DNA of 10,054 nucleotides, taken from positions 1 to 10,054 of the forward strand of contig CAMNQO010000051.1 of assembly GCA_946549475.1 (NCBI GenBank). Reading direction: 5' to 3'. Under the pieces are notes generated by a model. It worked only from the letters and a program-made list of their open reading frames with translations. It searched no databases and was not told the origin of the DNA. Below, piece by piece: positions 1-7,534 of the stretch. The translations under genes and the position numbers were made by a program. Every line of letters begins with the position of its first letter. Position 1 is the stretch's first letter. This DNA comes from an uncultured Bacteroidales bacterium. Its GTDB lineage: Bacteria > Bacteroidota > Bacteroidia > Bacteroidales > UBA932.

Positions 1-313
1 GGAATGGGTGGTGGACGACGCCGGGTACGCGCACGGCAGCGACGAGGACGGCGGCGATGGTCAGAAACTTGTGGATCTGGTGGCGGACATACTTTCGCCG
101 CCCGCCGATGGCACGCATCAGGTCGGCAAAACGACGCTCTTTTTCCCAAGGGGACATCTTGCTTTCTCCGACAGAAGTGGCGATATCTTCCATGTCCAGG
201 ATTTCCCGGCGCAGGTCCGGATCCTCCCGCATCAGTTGCATCAGCCGGTCGGTCTGCTCCTTGTCGAGCGTCCCGTCAATATATCGGATAATCAATGTTG
301 CCTTTTCTTCCAT
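1..313 (-). CDS. FecR-like anti-sigma factor, N-terminal part (cut by window edge)
   Basis: The minus strand is open from an ATG at 311-313 to the window edge and gives 104 residues without a stop. The protein begins MEEKATLIIRYIDGTLDKEQ and continues with an acidic/basic helical stretch to about residue 80, then a hydrophobic stretch (about 82-100, FLTIAAVLVAAV) that would be the single membrane segment. This layout, a small cytoplasmic domain before one membrane helix, fits the FecR/anti-sigma proteins paired with ECF sigma factors in Bacteroidota. The periplasmic FecR domain would lie outside the window. The start follows the sigma factor stop with no gap (TAA then ATG), which suggests one transcript and translational coupling. 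In the family, the N-terminal domain holds the sigma factor at the inner membrane until a periplasmic signal arrives. The arginine at 95 inside the hydrophobic stretch makes the membrane segment short. The assignment rests mainly on position and layout. Confidence 0.72.
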   Translation of the reverse strand, partial: MEEKATLIIRYIDGTLDKEQTDRLMQLMREDPDLRREILDMEDIATSVGESKMSPWEKERRFADLMRAIGGRRKYVRHQIHKFLTIAAVLVAAVRVPGVVHHPF

Positions 314-841
314 TTATTTCAGTGTCTTTCGTAATAATTGCAATGCCTTGTACAGTTGGGCCTCCACCGTTCGCTGGGAAATGCCGAAATAACGGGCGAT
401 ATCCCTGCTTTTCAACATTTTGCGATACCGCATGAAAAAGATCTCGCGGCAACGCTCCGGAAGTTTTTCCGCTTCCCGCTGCACATTCTTCAGACGCTCT
501 TCAAAGAGTTCCGGCTCCACCGCCTCCTCATCCATCGTCTCGAAACGGAAGAGGTACAGCGTCTCGGAAATATGGTTGGAAACGGCAATCTTGTGTTTCA
601 GCCAATCCTTGCAGGCATTCCTGACGGAACGGTAGAGATACATCTGCTGAATGCCGTCATCGGCAATGTCAAAAAAAGTCCGGTTTCCCTGCCACAGACG
701 GAAGAATACATCTTGGACCAAGTCGTCCGCAACGGCATCCGGAACATACCGCCGGGCATACTGGAGCAGCCGCGGCAGGTGTTCTTTGTAAAGGGTCTCC
801 AAAAGGAACAACTGTTCTTTTTCTGTACTTTTCGTGTCCAT
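314..841 (-). CDS. ECF-type RNA polymerase sigma-70 factor
   Basis: The 175-residue product has the two-domain layout and length of an ECF sigma factor. Sigma-2 covers about residues 14-84 and includes DDLVQDVFFRLW (39-50), the core-polymerase-binding and -10 recognition region. A variable linker follows (about 85-120). Sigma-4 covers about 122-172, with LPERCREIFFMRYRKMLKSR and a helix-turn-helix at about 144-166 (RDIARYFGISQRTVEAQL) for -35 recognition. The Bacteroidota paralogues of this type usually work with a membrane FecR protein, and such a gene follows directly (stop and start adjacent). The protein should be cytoplasmic and redirect RNA polymerase to a small regulon. No SusC/SusD pair is visible beside it, so its target is not obvious; the divergent lipoprotein gene at 952 is the nearest candidate. 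No Shine-Dalgarno sequence and no consensus housekeeping promoter are seen ahead of the start. Confidence 0.93.
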   Translation of the reverse strand: MDTKSTEKEQLFLLETLYKEHLPRLLQYARRYVPDAVADDLVQDVFFRLWQGNRTFFDIADDGIQQMYLYRSVRNACKDWLKHKIAVSNHISETLYLFRFETMDEEAVEPELFEERLKNVQREAEKLPERCREIFFMRYRKMLKSRDIARYFGISQRTVEAQLYKALQLLRKTLK

Positions 842-866
842 ATTGACTATCTTTTAACGACTTTAA

Positions 867-903
867 CCGGAATTTACTTACTCTAAATAAGTATTTTTTC
901 CGG
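867..903. promoter_or_regulatory. Interrupted palindrome between sigma factor and lipoprotein genes, candidate operator
   Basis: Two nested inverted pairs share one centre: CCGGAA (867-872) with TTCCGG (898-903), and TACTTA (875-880) with TAAGTA (888-893), around a 7-bp centre. The spacers between inner and outer arms differ (2 bp left, 4 bp right), so the symmetry is imperfect. It lies in the 110-bp divergent region and covers the place where the -33 element of the lipoprotein promoter would fall. A dimeric regulator site is the simplest reading; a hairpin in the sigma factor leader RNA is an alternative. Function is inferred. Confidence 0.4.
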
Positions 904-922
904 CATCTCGTTAATAGATAGT

Positions 923-930
923 TAAATTTG
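923..930 (+). promoter_or_regulatory. Bacteroidota -7 box (TAAATTTG) before the lipoprotein gene
   Basis: TAAATTTG matches TAnnTTTG and ends 21 bp before the ATG at 952, giving a leader of roughly 16 nt. No TTG is present at the expected -33 distance; that place is occupied by the right arm of the palindrome. The promoter may therefore need an activator or an alternative sigma factor. Confidence 0.45.
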
Positions 931-951
931 TTTTGAACAACATCCTACGGT

Positions 952-2514
952 ATGAAAAAATATCTTCTCCCCTTCCTCTTTCTGGCGGTTTCCTGCGCCA
1001 AGGTCGAAGCACCCCGTTACGACAACGGCATCGAATTGAGCGTCACATCCCTTTCCCTTGAGGGAGATGAGAGCAGCGCCTCGGTGGTGGAAGTCCTCTG
1101 CAGCCATCCTTGGACGGCAATCGCGGACGCGGACTGGATTCGCCTGAGTCAGTCCTCTTCGGACGCCAGCGCAAAAATCATCGTCTCCGCCAGCGCCAAC
1201 CGGAGTTCCGGCATCCGGTCCGCCACGGTCAGTTTTTCCAGCCAAGGCAAAGTCCGGACCCTTTCCGTCGTTCAGGATGTATTCCGGGACAAAATCGAGG
1301 TGAGCAAAGTCAGCACCTGCCTGGCCGCCGGCAAAGACCGTCCTTTCACCCTTTCCATCATCGCCAACGGAAGTTGGAGCCTCACCGTTCCGTCCTGCCT
1401 GACAGCGTCAGCCACCAGCGGAAACGGCAATGCCGACCTGACGCTGACCCTCAACAACAGCACGGCCCGGGGCGACCAGAAAATCACCCTCCGTTGCGGT
1501 ACGGCCGTCTGCGAATATATCATTCCCGATGTCAACCGCTTTTCCAACACCTATCTCGTCACGCACGGCGGCAATTATGCCTTCGCACCTTTCCGCTGCG
1601 GCGGGGCTCTGGTGGAGGGAAACCGGGCCGACTGGATTTTCAAGACGGACGCAGAACTTTTCGACGACGTGGTCTTTGACGGCTCCTATGTGCGTTTTAC
1701 CGTCAAAGAAGGGAAATACGGCTACGGGACCATTGCCATGACCGATGCGCAAGGTGCCATCCAGTGGAGTTGGATGATCTGGCACACGCCCGAGTTGAAA
1801 AGCGTCACCATCGGCGGGAACAAATGGAGCGACCGCAATCTGGGAGCCTGGACGGGCTATGTCCCGGCCGAAAACCAGCCGGCCGTCCCGCCTTCAGCCA
1901 TGGGAGCCCATTTCCAATGGGGTCGGAAGGATCCCTTCCCGGGCGCCGATGTCAACGCCATCTACAAATCGCCGTCCGGCTACCGGGATGAAGAAGGGTC
2001 TTTCTTCATGCTGAGCATTCCCTGTGTTTTCAACGAAAAATTCGCCACGCATTTCCTGAACGACGAGAGCAGCCCCTTCCCGATTGAATATGGCATCCGC
2101 AACCCCTGGTGCTTCGCACACAAGTCCTATCCGATCAATGACAGCGTAGAAAAGGTGTTGTGGACCAGCACCAAAGGCGTCCACGACCCCTGCCCTCCCG
2201 GATGGAAGGTCCCTACCGCCGACCAGTTGAACAGCCTCCGCAATACGCTCTACGGCTCCTCTTTCACGAAGACGGAACCTTATTCCAACTCCTATTCCAA
2301 GGTCTTCACCAACGGCTCAACGGTCTTCTTCATCCCGGCAAACGGCTATCTCAGTTACAGCCGCCTGAACAACAGCGGCCGTGTGGCTACGCTTTGGACC
2401 AGCACATGGACATCGACGGACAACATGCGCCGCTGGTATGACAACGGTACGGACATCACCACCGGGACGGACCGGATGAACAAAGGTTTCGGAGTCCGCT
2501 GCGTGGCGGAATAG
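952..2514 (+). CDS. Secreted lipoprotein with two BACON-like modules and a C-terminal FISUMP domain
   Basis: The 520-residue product starts with a lipoprotein signal peptide (MKKYLLPFLFLAVSC); Cys15 is the likely lipidated residue, so the protein is anchored in the outer membrane, possibly facing outward. Residues about 29-109 form a BACON module (HPWTAIADADWIRLS, then SANRSSGIRSATVSF and SVVQD). Residues about 115-193 look like a second, diverged BACON module (NGSWSLTVPSCLTASA). Residues about 197-280 resemble the beta-rich spacer commonly found before FISUMP domains (QWSWMIWHTP). Residues about 290-519 carry the FISUMP (Fibrobacter succinogenes major paralogous domain) pattern: WSDRNLGAW, FQWGRKDPFPG, DPCPPGWKVPT, NGYLSY, LWTSTWTST and GFGVRCV. 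BACON modules are associated with carbohydrate or mucin binding; the role of FISUMP is unclear and possibly adhesive. No catalytic domain is visible. It is divergent from an ECF sigma/anti-sigma pair, which may control it. No Shine-Dalgarno sequence precedes the start. Confidence 0.85.
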   Translation: MKKYLLPFLFLAVSCAKVEAPRYDNGIELSVTSLSLEGDESSASVVEVLCSHPWTAIADADWIRLSQSSSDASAKIIVSASANRSSGIRSATVSFSSQGKVRTLSVVQDVFRDKIEVSKVSTCLAAGKDRPFTLSIIANGSWSLTVPSCLTASATSGNGNADLTLTLNNSTARGDQKITLRCGTAVCEYIIPDVNRFSNTYLVTHGGNYAFAPFRCGGALVEGNRADWIFKTDAELFDDVVFDGSYVRFTVKEGKYGYGTIAMTDAQGAIQWSWMIWHTPELKSVTIGGNKWSDRNLGAWTGYVPAENQPAVPPSAMGAHFQWGRKDPFPGADVNAIYKSPSGYRDEEGSFFMLSIPCVFNEKFATHFLNDESSPFPIEYGIRNPWCFAHKSYPINDSVEKVLWTSTKGVHDPCPPGWKVPTADQLNSLRNTLYGSSFTKTEPYSNSYSKVFTNGSTVFFIPANGYLSYSRLNNSGRVATLWTSTWTSTDNMRRWYDNGTDITTGTDRMNKGFGVRCVAE

Positions 2515-2522
2515 GGCGGGTA

Positions 2523-5500
2523 TCAGAAGCGGGGGCCGCGGCCTGAGGCGCGTTCGCGCTGCATCCGGCTTTCCATCTGCTTGCCGGCCTGGCCGAAGTT
2601 GCCGAAGCGGTAGGTCAGGGAAATCATCACATAGCGGCCGAGGGTATTGTTGTGCAGTTCGGAATGCACGTTTCCGCTGTCGGTCACATAGTGGTTGCGG
2701 GATTGATTGAGGATATCGAAGACCTTGAGGCTCAAGGTAAACTGATTCTTGAAAAGCAACTTGGTAATCTCCGCATTGACGATGCACTCGTTTTCCGCAT
2801 TGGTATAGCCGTTGTACCATATATAGGAGGCATCGGCATTGAGCCCCACCCCGCCGGGAATGGTCCAGAGCATCTCGGCCTGCACCTGGTTGCGGAATCG
2901 CAGGTTGTCCGCCGAGGATGCCAGGGTGTACCAGCCTTTGTTCATCGTAGTCGCCGCAGTGGCAGAAGCTTCGACAAAGTCGTTGCGGAAAGTCAGTTTG
3001 AAACGCTCGGTCATACTCAGTGACTGGGTGTTGTTGACCGTAAAATAGTCCCCCATCGTGTAAACGGCCTGATCAGAGAAGAAATCGCGGTTGAAGTCGT
3101 CATACCGGAAAGAAGCGTTGGCCGCATCGTAGTATTTTGTCGTAAAGTCCGCGCTCTTGGAAGAGATGCCGACATAATTGGTGTTGTTGGCATAGGTAAA
3201 ACTGAGCATATTGGACAGGGAGAAATTGCTCTTGGCTATCGGACTGTTGATGAAACTGCCGAAGTTCACATTGCCGCCCAATGGCCCGTTGACAGGCATG
3301 GAATACTGCACGCCGCCTCCGTCATACCAGCGGGCGGAGGTGATGTCATCCTTGTTGACATTGCCGCCGAACCAGCCCCGGATGGAGAAGAAAGTCTGCT
3401 TGTCGGTATAGCCGAAATGGCCCCGGATGCGGTGGGTGAAATAGGGCTTGAGGTAGGGATTACCGAAACTGATGCTGAGCGGGTTGCTGTTGTCGGGGAC
3501 CGGCATCAACTGCGAGGTGGAAGGCTGGTTGGACTGGCCCCGGTAGAAAAGGCGGATGTTGGAATTGTCCGAAAATTCGTAATTGAACATCGCCTGCGGC
3601 GACCAGTTGTGGACGATGCTGTGGTAGTTCTTGCCGTTGGTCAGGTTGTCGGTAATCGTAGGACGGTAGGCGGCTCCGACCTGGACACGCAATTTCTTCA
3701 GCTGATACTGGAGGTTCATACCCGCAGCCATATTGTGATATTCGTTGGTGATGTCGCGGGAATAAGTCTCGTTGCGGGTCAGTCGTGAAAGGTCTTCAGA
3801 CCGCATCAGATCGGCCAGCGTCACAGCCGTGGCATCGTGGGCGATATCAAAGGTGTTCCGCGTACTGTTGTTCCTGCTCCACTGGTACATCGCGTTGGTC
3901 TCCAGATAGAAGTTGTCAATCAAGGGCTCTGTATAGACTACGCGGGTGGAAACCATGGAGGCATTGCTGTTGCCGTCGTACCACTGGTCGGTAGGCGTAC
4001 CGTCCCAGGTGACGCCGTCATCCAGGAGACTGCGGCTGAGAGAACGGTTGAAACCTTCGAGTTTGTTGCCGGAGAAGGAGTAACGGACATTGGCGGATAT
4101 CGTACGGCCCGGCTTGCCGAGACGCTGTCGCAGCAAGAGCCGGCCGCTGGCCGTCCAGTTGCTGTTGTTGCCGTCGGTGAAAGTGAAGCCGGCATTCTTG
4201 AGGGCTCCTGTCCGCCAGGTGCTGTCGATGGAATATTCGTTGAAATTTCCACCGCCGAAATTGACCTGCGGCTCGAAGAGGATGGAAGTGTTCTCGTTGA
4301 TTTTCCAGTCCATTTTCACGCCGAAACGATGGCCCTGGGTGAGCGTGCGGTTGAGCCCGTAGCCGCCCAGGTCGCCGACATCGTGGCCGAGCAGGTCGTA
4401 AGGGCCGCCGCTCTTATAGACCAGGGTCTGTCCGTCGTCCAGATAGGTGGTCTTGTCACTTTTTTCCGTGATGAGGGTATTGTTGCCGTTGTACAGATAG
4501 TTGCCGCCCAGGTCCATGGCATTGTTGTCCAGCAAGGTCCAGGCTCCGTTGAGACCGGCCAGCCAGGAAGTGGAGACGCCGTTGCTGCTGCCCCAGCCGC
4601 TGCCGCCGCCCATACCGCCGCCACCGCCGCGCATGCTCCGCATCATCGAGCCGGCCATATCGTTGAAGCCCCGGTTGTTGGTATTGTTGCCGTTGAGAAT
4701 GATGCTGATCTGGCGATTCTCCGTGAAGTTGCCGACCATCGCCGCCCCCTGCCACCGGACCGGCTCGTTCATGCTGCCGATCTGCTGGAAATCATGTCCG
4801 CCGCCGCCCGAAATGTTGCCGAACCAGCCGTTCATCATTCCCTTCTTGAGTGAAAGGTCGATGACCGTCTCCTCCTCGCCGTCATCGATGCCGGTAAAGA
4901 GGGCCTGGTCGGACTTTTTCTCGACGACCTTCACTTTCTCCACTATCTTGGCGGGGAGATTCTTGGCCGCCAGCTGCGGGTCGTCCAGGAAGAAAGTCTT
5001 GCCGTCGATGGTGATTTTGCTGATGGTCTGTCCGTTGGCCGTGATGGTACCGTCCGAAGCGACCTCCACGCCGGGCAGTTTCTTGAGCAGGTTTTCGAGC
5101 ATATCGTTGTCCGTCGTACGGAAGGAGGTTGCGTTGTACTCGATGGTGTCTTTCTTGATGGTGATGGGATTGCCCACCTCCGATACCCGGGCCGCATCGA
5201 GGGTCTGTGAATCGATGGCCATCAGCAATTTGCCCAGGCGGGTGTCACCCTCCACCTTGATGGCTTTCTCCAGCGGCTTGTAACCGAGCAATTCGGCCTT
5301 GAGGGTATAAGTCCCTTTGCGAACCTTTTCCAACTTCGCATAGCCCTTGTCGTCGGAGAGGATATACTTGACGGCCTTGTCCTGTCCCTGCGGAATCAGG
5401 GAAACGGTGGCAAACTGTACGGGCTGGCCGTCCGCCTCTCCTTCAAGTGACAATTCGACCGTAAACGACTGGGCAAAAAGGCCTGCCGGAAACAAAAGCA

Positions 5501-5525
5501 GGCAGAACAGCAGCAATTTTTTCAT
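2523..5525 (-). CDS. Outer membrane beta-barrel protein with carboxypeptidase-regulatory-like and TonB-plug-like domains
   Basis: The 1000-residue product has a Sec signal peptide (MKKLLLFCLLLFPAGLFA, likely cut after Ala18). Residues about 20-105 form a carboxypeptidase-regulatory-like beta domain (GQPVQFATVSLIPQG, SDDKGYAKLEKVRKGTYTLK, LLGYKPLEK). Residues about 110-230 form a plug-like region (DNDMLENLLKKLPGVEV, ITIDGKTFFLDDPQ, EETVIDLSLKKG). The rest is a beta-barrel with alternating aromatic strands, ending near MISLTYRFGNF. This is the 'outer membrane protein beta-barrel family' of Bacteroidota, related to TonB-dependent receptors but not a classical SusC; no SusD partner is present and the substrate is unknown. 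Odd points are a Gly/Met-rich segment at about 293-317 (RGGGGGMGGGSGWGSSNG) and a basic tail of about 23 residues after the last strand. The gene lies 54 bp downstream of ruvC and may share its transcript; no good promoter was found. Its stop faces that of the lipoprotein gene 8 bp away. Confidence 0.9.
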   Translation of the reverse strand: MKKLLLFCLLLFPAGLFAQSFTVELSLEGEADGQPVQFATVSLIPQGQDKAVKYILSDDKGYAKLEKVRKGTYTLKAELLGYKPLEKAIKVEGDTRLGKLLMAIDSQTLDAARVSEVGNPITIKKDTIEYNATSFRTTDNDMLENLLKKLPGVEVASDGTITANGQTISKITIDGKTFFLDDPQLAAKNLPAKIVEKVKVVEKKSDQALFTGIDDGEEETVIDLSLKKGMMNGWFGNISGGGGHDFQQIGSMNEPVRWQGAAMVGNFTENRQISIILNGNNTNNRGFNDMAGSMMRSMRGGGGGMGGGSGWGSSNGVSTSWLAGLNGAWTLLDNNAMDLGGNYLYNGNNTLITEKSDKTTYLDDGQTLVYKSGGPYDLLGHDVGDLGGYGLNRTLTQGHRFGVKMDWKINENTSILFEPQVNFGGGNFNEYSIDSTWRTGALKNAGFTFTDGNNSNWTASGRLLLRQRLGKPGRTISANVRYSFSGNKLEGFNRSLSRSLLDDGVTWDGTPTDQWYDGNSNASMVSTRVVYTEPLIDNFYLETNAMYQWSRNNSTRNTFDIAHDATAVTLADLMRSEDLSRLTRNETYSRDITNEYHNMAAGMNLQYQLKKLRVQVGAAYRPTITDNLTNGKNYHSIVHNWSPQAMFNYEFSDNSNIRLFYRGQSNQPSTSQLMPVPDNSNPLSISFGNPYLKPYFTHRIRGHFGYTDKQTFFSIRGWFGGNVNKDDITSARWYDGGGVQYSMPVNGPLGGNVNFGSFINSPIAKSNFSLSNMLSFTYANNTNYVGISSKSADFTTKYYDAANASFRYDDFNRDFFSDQAVYTMGDYFTVNNTQSLSMTERFKLTFRNDFVEASATAATTMNKGWYTLASSADNLRFRNQVQAEMLWTIPGGVGLNADASYIWYNGYTNAENECIVNAEITKLLFKNQFTLSLKVFDILNQSRNHYVTDSGNVHSELHNNTLGRYVMISLTYRFGNFGQAGKQMESRMQRERASGRGPRF

Positions 5526-5579
5526 AAGAAACCTATCAAAACCGTCTTTTGACGCGATATGCCGGTAAAGGTTAAAAAA

Positions 5580-6191
5580 TCAGTCCTTGTTTTTTCGTTC
5601 GGGATGTTCTTTCAAAAAGTCCGCCCAGGAACGGGACTTGCGGGCCGTCCCTCCGTTCCCTGCGCCGGAACGGGTTGTTACAGCCTCTGCGGCGGAACGG
5701 GCCGCCAGGGAATGGCATTCGTAATAATGGCACAGGGCGAGGGCCAGGGCATCCGTCGCATCCAGGTGTTCGGGCGCAAGTTCCACTCCGAGCGTCTTCT
5801 GTATCATCACGCTCACCTGTTCCTTGCTCGCCGCCCCGTTGCCGCAGATGGCGATTTTGGCTTTTCGAGGTGCATATTCCGTAACGGGAATCCCCTCGTG
5901 CGTGGCCGCAATCATCGCCGCTCCCTGCGCCCGGCCCAGTTTGAGGATGACCTGCGCATTCTTGCCATAGAAGGGCGACTCGACGGCCATCTCGTCGGGA
6001 TGCCAGAGTGCAATCAGTTCCTGCACCCCGGCGTGGATATTGGCCAGTTTTTCAAACGGGTCCTTGATCTTGCGAAGGTCGAACACCCCCATCGTCTCGT
6101 AGCGGGGGCCCTTGTCATCTACGGAAATGACCCCGTAACCAAGCAGATTGGTCCCGGGGTCTATTCCCAAGATGACTTGTTTAGATTTCAT
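5580..6191 (-). CDS. ruvC: Crossover junction endodeoxyribonuclease RuvC
   Basis: With the start at 6191 the product has 203 residues (MKSKQVILGIDPGTNLLGYG). RuvC is a dimeric, Mg-dependent nuclease that resolves Holliday junctions together with RuvAB. The four acidic catalytic residues are visible: Asp11 (GIDPGT), Glu71 (AVESPF), Asp144 and Asp147 (HLDATDALALAL). The region GKNAQVILKLGRAQGA and the TEYAPRKAKIAICGNGAASKEQV segment are also family-typical. The protein is longer than E. coli RuvC (173 residues) because of an Ala/Arg-rich linker and a C-terminal WADFLKEHPER segment of the kind I recall from Bacteroidota homologues. A start 14 codons upstream (6233) is open but would overlap serS by 53 bp and adds a tail unlike RuvC; the ATG at 6189-6191 fits the family. 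This start lies within the last codons of serS (11-bp overlap), implying translational coupling. Confidence 0.95.
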   Translation of the reverse strand: MKSKQVILGIDPGTNLLGYGVISVDDKGPRYETMGVFDLRKIKDPFEKLANIHAGVQELIALWHPDEMAVESPFYGKNAQVILKLGRAQGAAMIAATHEGIPVTEYAPRKAKIAICGNGAASKEQVSVMIQKTLGVELAPEHLDATDALALALCHYYECHSLAARSAAEAVTTRSGAGNGGTARKSRSWADFLKEHPERKNKD

Positions 6192-7449
6192 CGAAGCCGG
6201 TGTAAGGCCTGAGGGCTTCGGGGATGATGACATGTCCGTCTTTCTGGCAGTTCTCGAGCAAAGTCGCCACGACGCGGGGAAGGGCGAGCGAACTGCCGTT
6301 CAGGGTGTGGCAGAGCTGGATCTTGCCGTCGGCATCCTTGTAACGCAGATGCAGGCGGTTGGCCTGATAACTCTCGAAGTTGGAGACCGAGGAGATTTCG
6401 AGCCAGCGGCCCTGCGCGGCGCTGTAGAGTTCGAAGTCGTAGGTAATGGCCGAGGTGAAACTCATGTCGCCGCCGCACAGCCGCAGGATGCGGTACGGCA
6501 GGCCGAGTTTGTTGACGATACCCTCCACATGGGCGACCATCGCGTCCAGAGCGGCGTAGGAGTCTTCCGGCCTTTCGACCCGGACGATTTCGACCTTGTC
6601 GAACTGGTGGAGACGGTTGAGCCCGCGCACATCCTTGCCATAGGATCCGGCCTCGCGGCGGAAGCAGGGCGTATAGGCGGTCATCTTCTGCGGGAGGTCC
6701 TTTTCTGCGAGAATGACATCCCGGAAAATGTTGGTCACAGGCACCTCGGCGGTGGGGACCATATAGAAATTGTCGAGATTGGCGTGGTACATCTGGCCTT
6801 CTTTGTCCGGCAGTTGTCCCGTGCCGAAACCGGAGGCTTCGTTGACCATCACGGGCGGCTCCACTTCCAGATAGCCGGCCACGCTGTTGCAATCGAGGAA
6901 GAAGTTGATGAGGGCACGCTGGAGTTTCGCCCCCTTTCCTTTATAGACAGGGAAACCCGCTCCCGTAATCTTGACGCCCAGGTCGAAGTCGATGATGTCG
7001 AGTTTCCTGGCGAGTTCCCAGTGGGGAAGGGCATCGGGGCCGAGTTCGGGAATGGCGTTGCCCATCTTGACCACGACATTGTCTTCGGCGCTCCGGCCTT
7101 CGGGGACCAGGTCGCAGGGCAGGTTGGGAAGCAGGACGAGCAAGGCGTTCAGTTCCTGCAGGTTGGCTTCCGCTTCCGCCTGCAGGCGGGCGGAGTCCTC
7201 TTTGAGTTTCGCCACTTCCGCCTTGGCGGCTTCGGCGGCGGCCTTGTCACCGGCTTTCATATAACCGCCGATGAGGGCAGCGGCCTTCTTCTGCTCGGAC
7301 AGGCTGCTGTCAAGTTGCTGCTGGAGACGGCGGCGGTCCTCGTCCCGCCGGTTGATATTCTCTACGATTTCCCGTGCATCGAAATGCTTGACGGCGAGTT
7401 TGTGGATGACAAATTCGGGGTTTTCCCGGAGAAGTTTGAGTGTGAGCAT
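6181..7449 (-). CDS. serS: Seryl-tRNA synthetase
   Basis: The 422-residue product matches SerRS in full length and order. It is a cytoplasmic class II aminoacyl-tRNA synthetase that charges tRNA-Ser with serine (and tRNA-Sec where present). The N-terminal long helical arm that grips the tRNA-Ser variable arm covers about residues 1-110 (MLTLKLLRENPEFV, then Lys/Glu/Ala-rich coiled coil). The catalytic domain follows, with the serine-site TAEVP motif (233-237), motif 2 (FRREAGSYGKDVRGLNRLHQF, first half starting at 263, ending KVE at 287) and motif 3 (NGSSLALPRVVATLLENCQ, 384-402), whose Arg392 contacts ATP. MLTLKLL is the usual start of the family. A weak purine-rich AGGA lies about 7 nt upstream. 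The gene overlaps ruvC by 11 bp, and a terminator hairpin ends about 20 nt before its start, so its expression probably depends on read-through from rplU-rpmA or an unrecognised promoter. Confidence 0.98.
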   Translation of the reverse strand: MLTLKLLRENPEFVIHKLAVKHFDAREIVENINRRDEDRRRLQQQLDSSLSEQKKAAALIGGYMKAGDKAAAEAAKAEVAKLKEDSARLQAEAEANLQELNALLVLLPNLPCDLVPEGRSAEDNVVVKMGNAIPELGPDALPHWELARKLDIIDFDLGVKITGAGFPVYKGKGAKLQRALINFFLDCNSVAGYLEVEPPVMVNEASGFGTGQLPDKEGQMYHANLDNFYMVPTAEVPVTNIFRDVILAEKDLPQKMTAYTPCFRREAGSYGKDVRGLNRLHQFDKVEIVRVERPEDSYAALDAMVAHVEGIVNKLGLPYRILRLCGGDMSFTSAITYDFELYSAAQGRWLEISSVSNFESYQANRLHLRYKDADGKIQLCHTLNGSSLALPRVVATLLENCQKDGHVIIPEALRPYTGFDEI

Positions 7450-7460
7450 ACTGTATTCCT

Positions 7461-7511
7461 AAAATAAAAAGAGGATTGTCGCTGACCTGATGCGGCTGCT
7501 ACAATCCTCTT
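7461..7511 (-). terminator. Intrinsic terminator after rpmA, immediately before serS
   Basis: AAGAGGATTGT (7469-7479) and ACAATCCTCTT (7501-7511) are perfect 11-bp inverted arms around a 21-nt loop. Read on the minus strand, the second arm runs into TTTTTATTTT, a proper U-tract, so it acts in the rpmA-to-serS direction. It ends about 11 nt before the serS start codon (stem about 19 nt before). The large loop and AT-containing stem suggest moderate strength, allowing read-through. Confidence 0.8.
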
Positions 7512-7534
7512 CTATATATTACCGTTCAGGCCTC

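Noticed and set aside
853..867. Repeated TTTAAC hexamers (853-858 and 862-867) before the sigma factor
   Set aside because: The hexamers are short and A/T-rich, and similar words occur elsewhere in intergenic sequence, so chance is likely.
338..886. Plus-strand open frame of 182 residues opposite the sigma factor
   Set aside because: The minus-strand ECF sigma factor with clear sigma-2 and sigma-4 regions explains this stretch; the plus frame shows no domain.
3837..4853. Plus-strand open frame of 338 residues inside the beta-barrel gene
   Set aside because: The product is Ala/Val-rich without family features; it is the antisense shadow of the beta-barrel coding sequence.
5526..5579. Possible promoter (TAGGTTTC) between ruvC and the beta-barrel gene
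   Set aside because: It imperfectly matches the -7 box, lies only a few bases before the start codon, and has no -33 partner at 19-21 bp.
5579..5600. A-run and T-run around the ruvC stop as a terminator
   Set aside because: Only A/T pairs would form; there is no GC stem, so an intrinsic terminator is not supported.
6148..7467. Long plus-strand open frame (439 residues) opposite serS and part of ruvC
   Set aside because: It lies antisense to two certain genes, its product has no recognisable domain, and the GC-rich codons of the minus-strand genes readily leave the antisense frame open.
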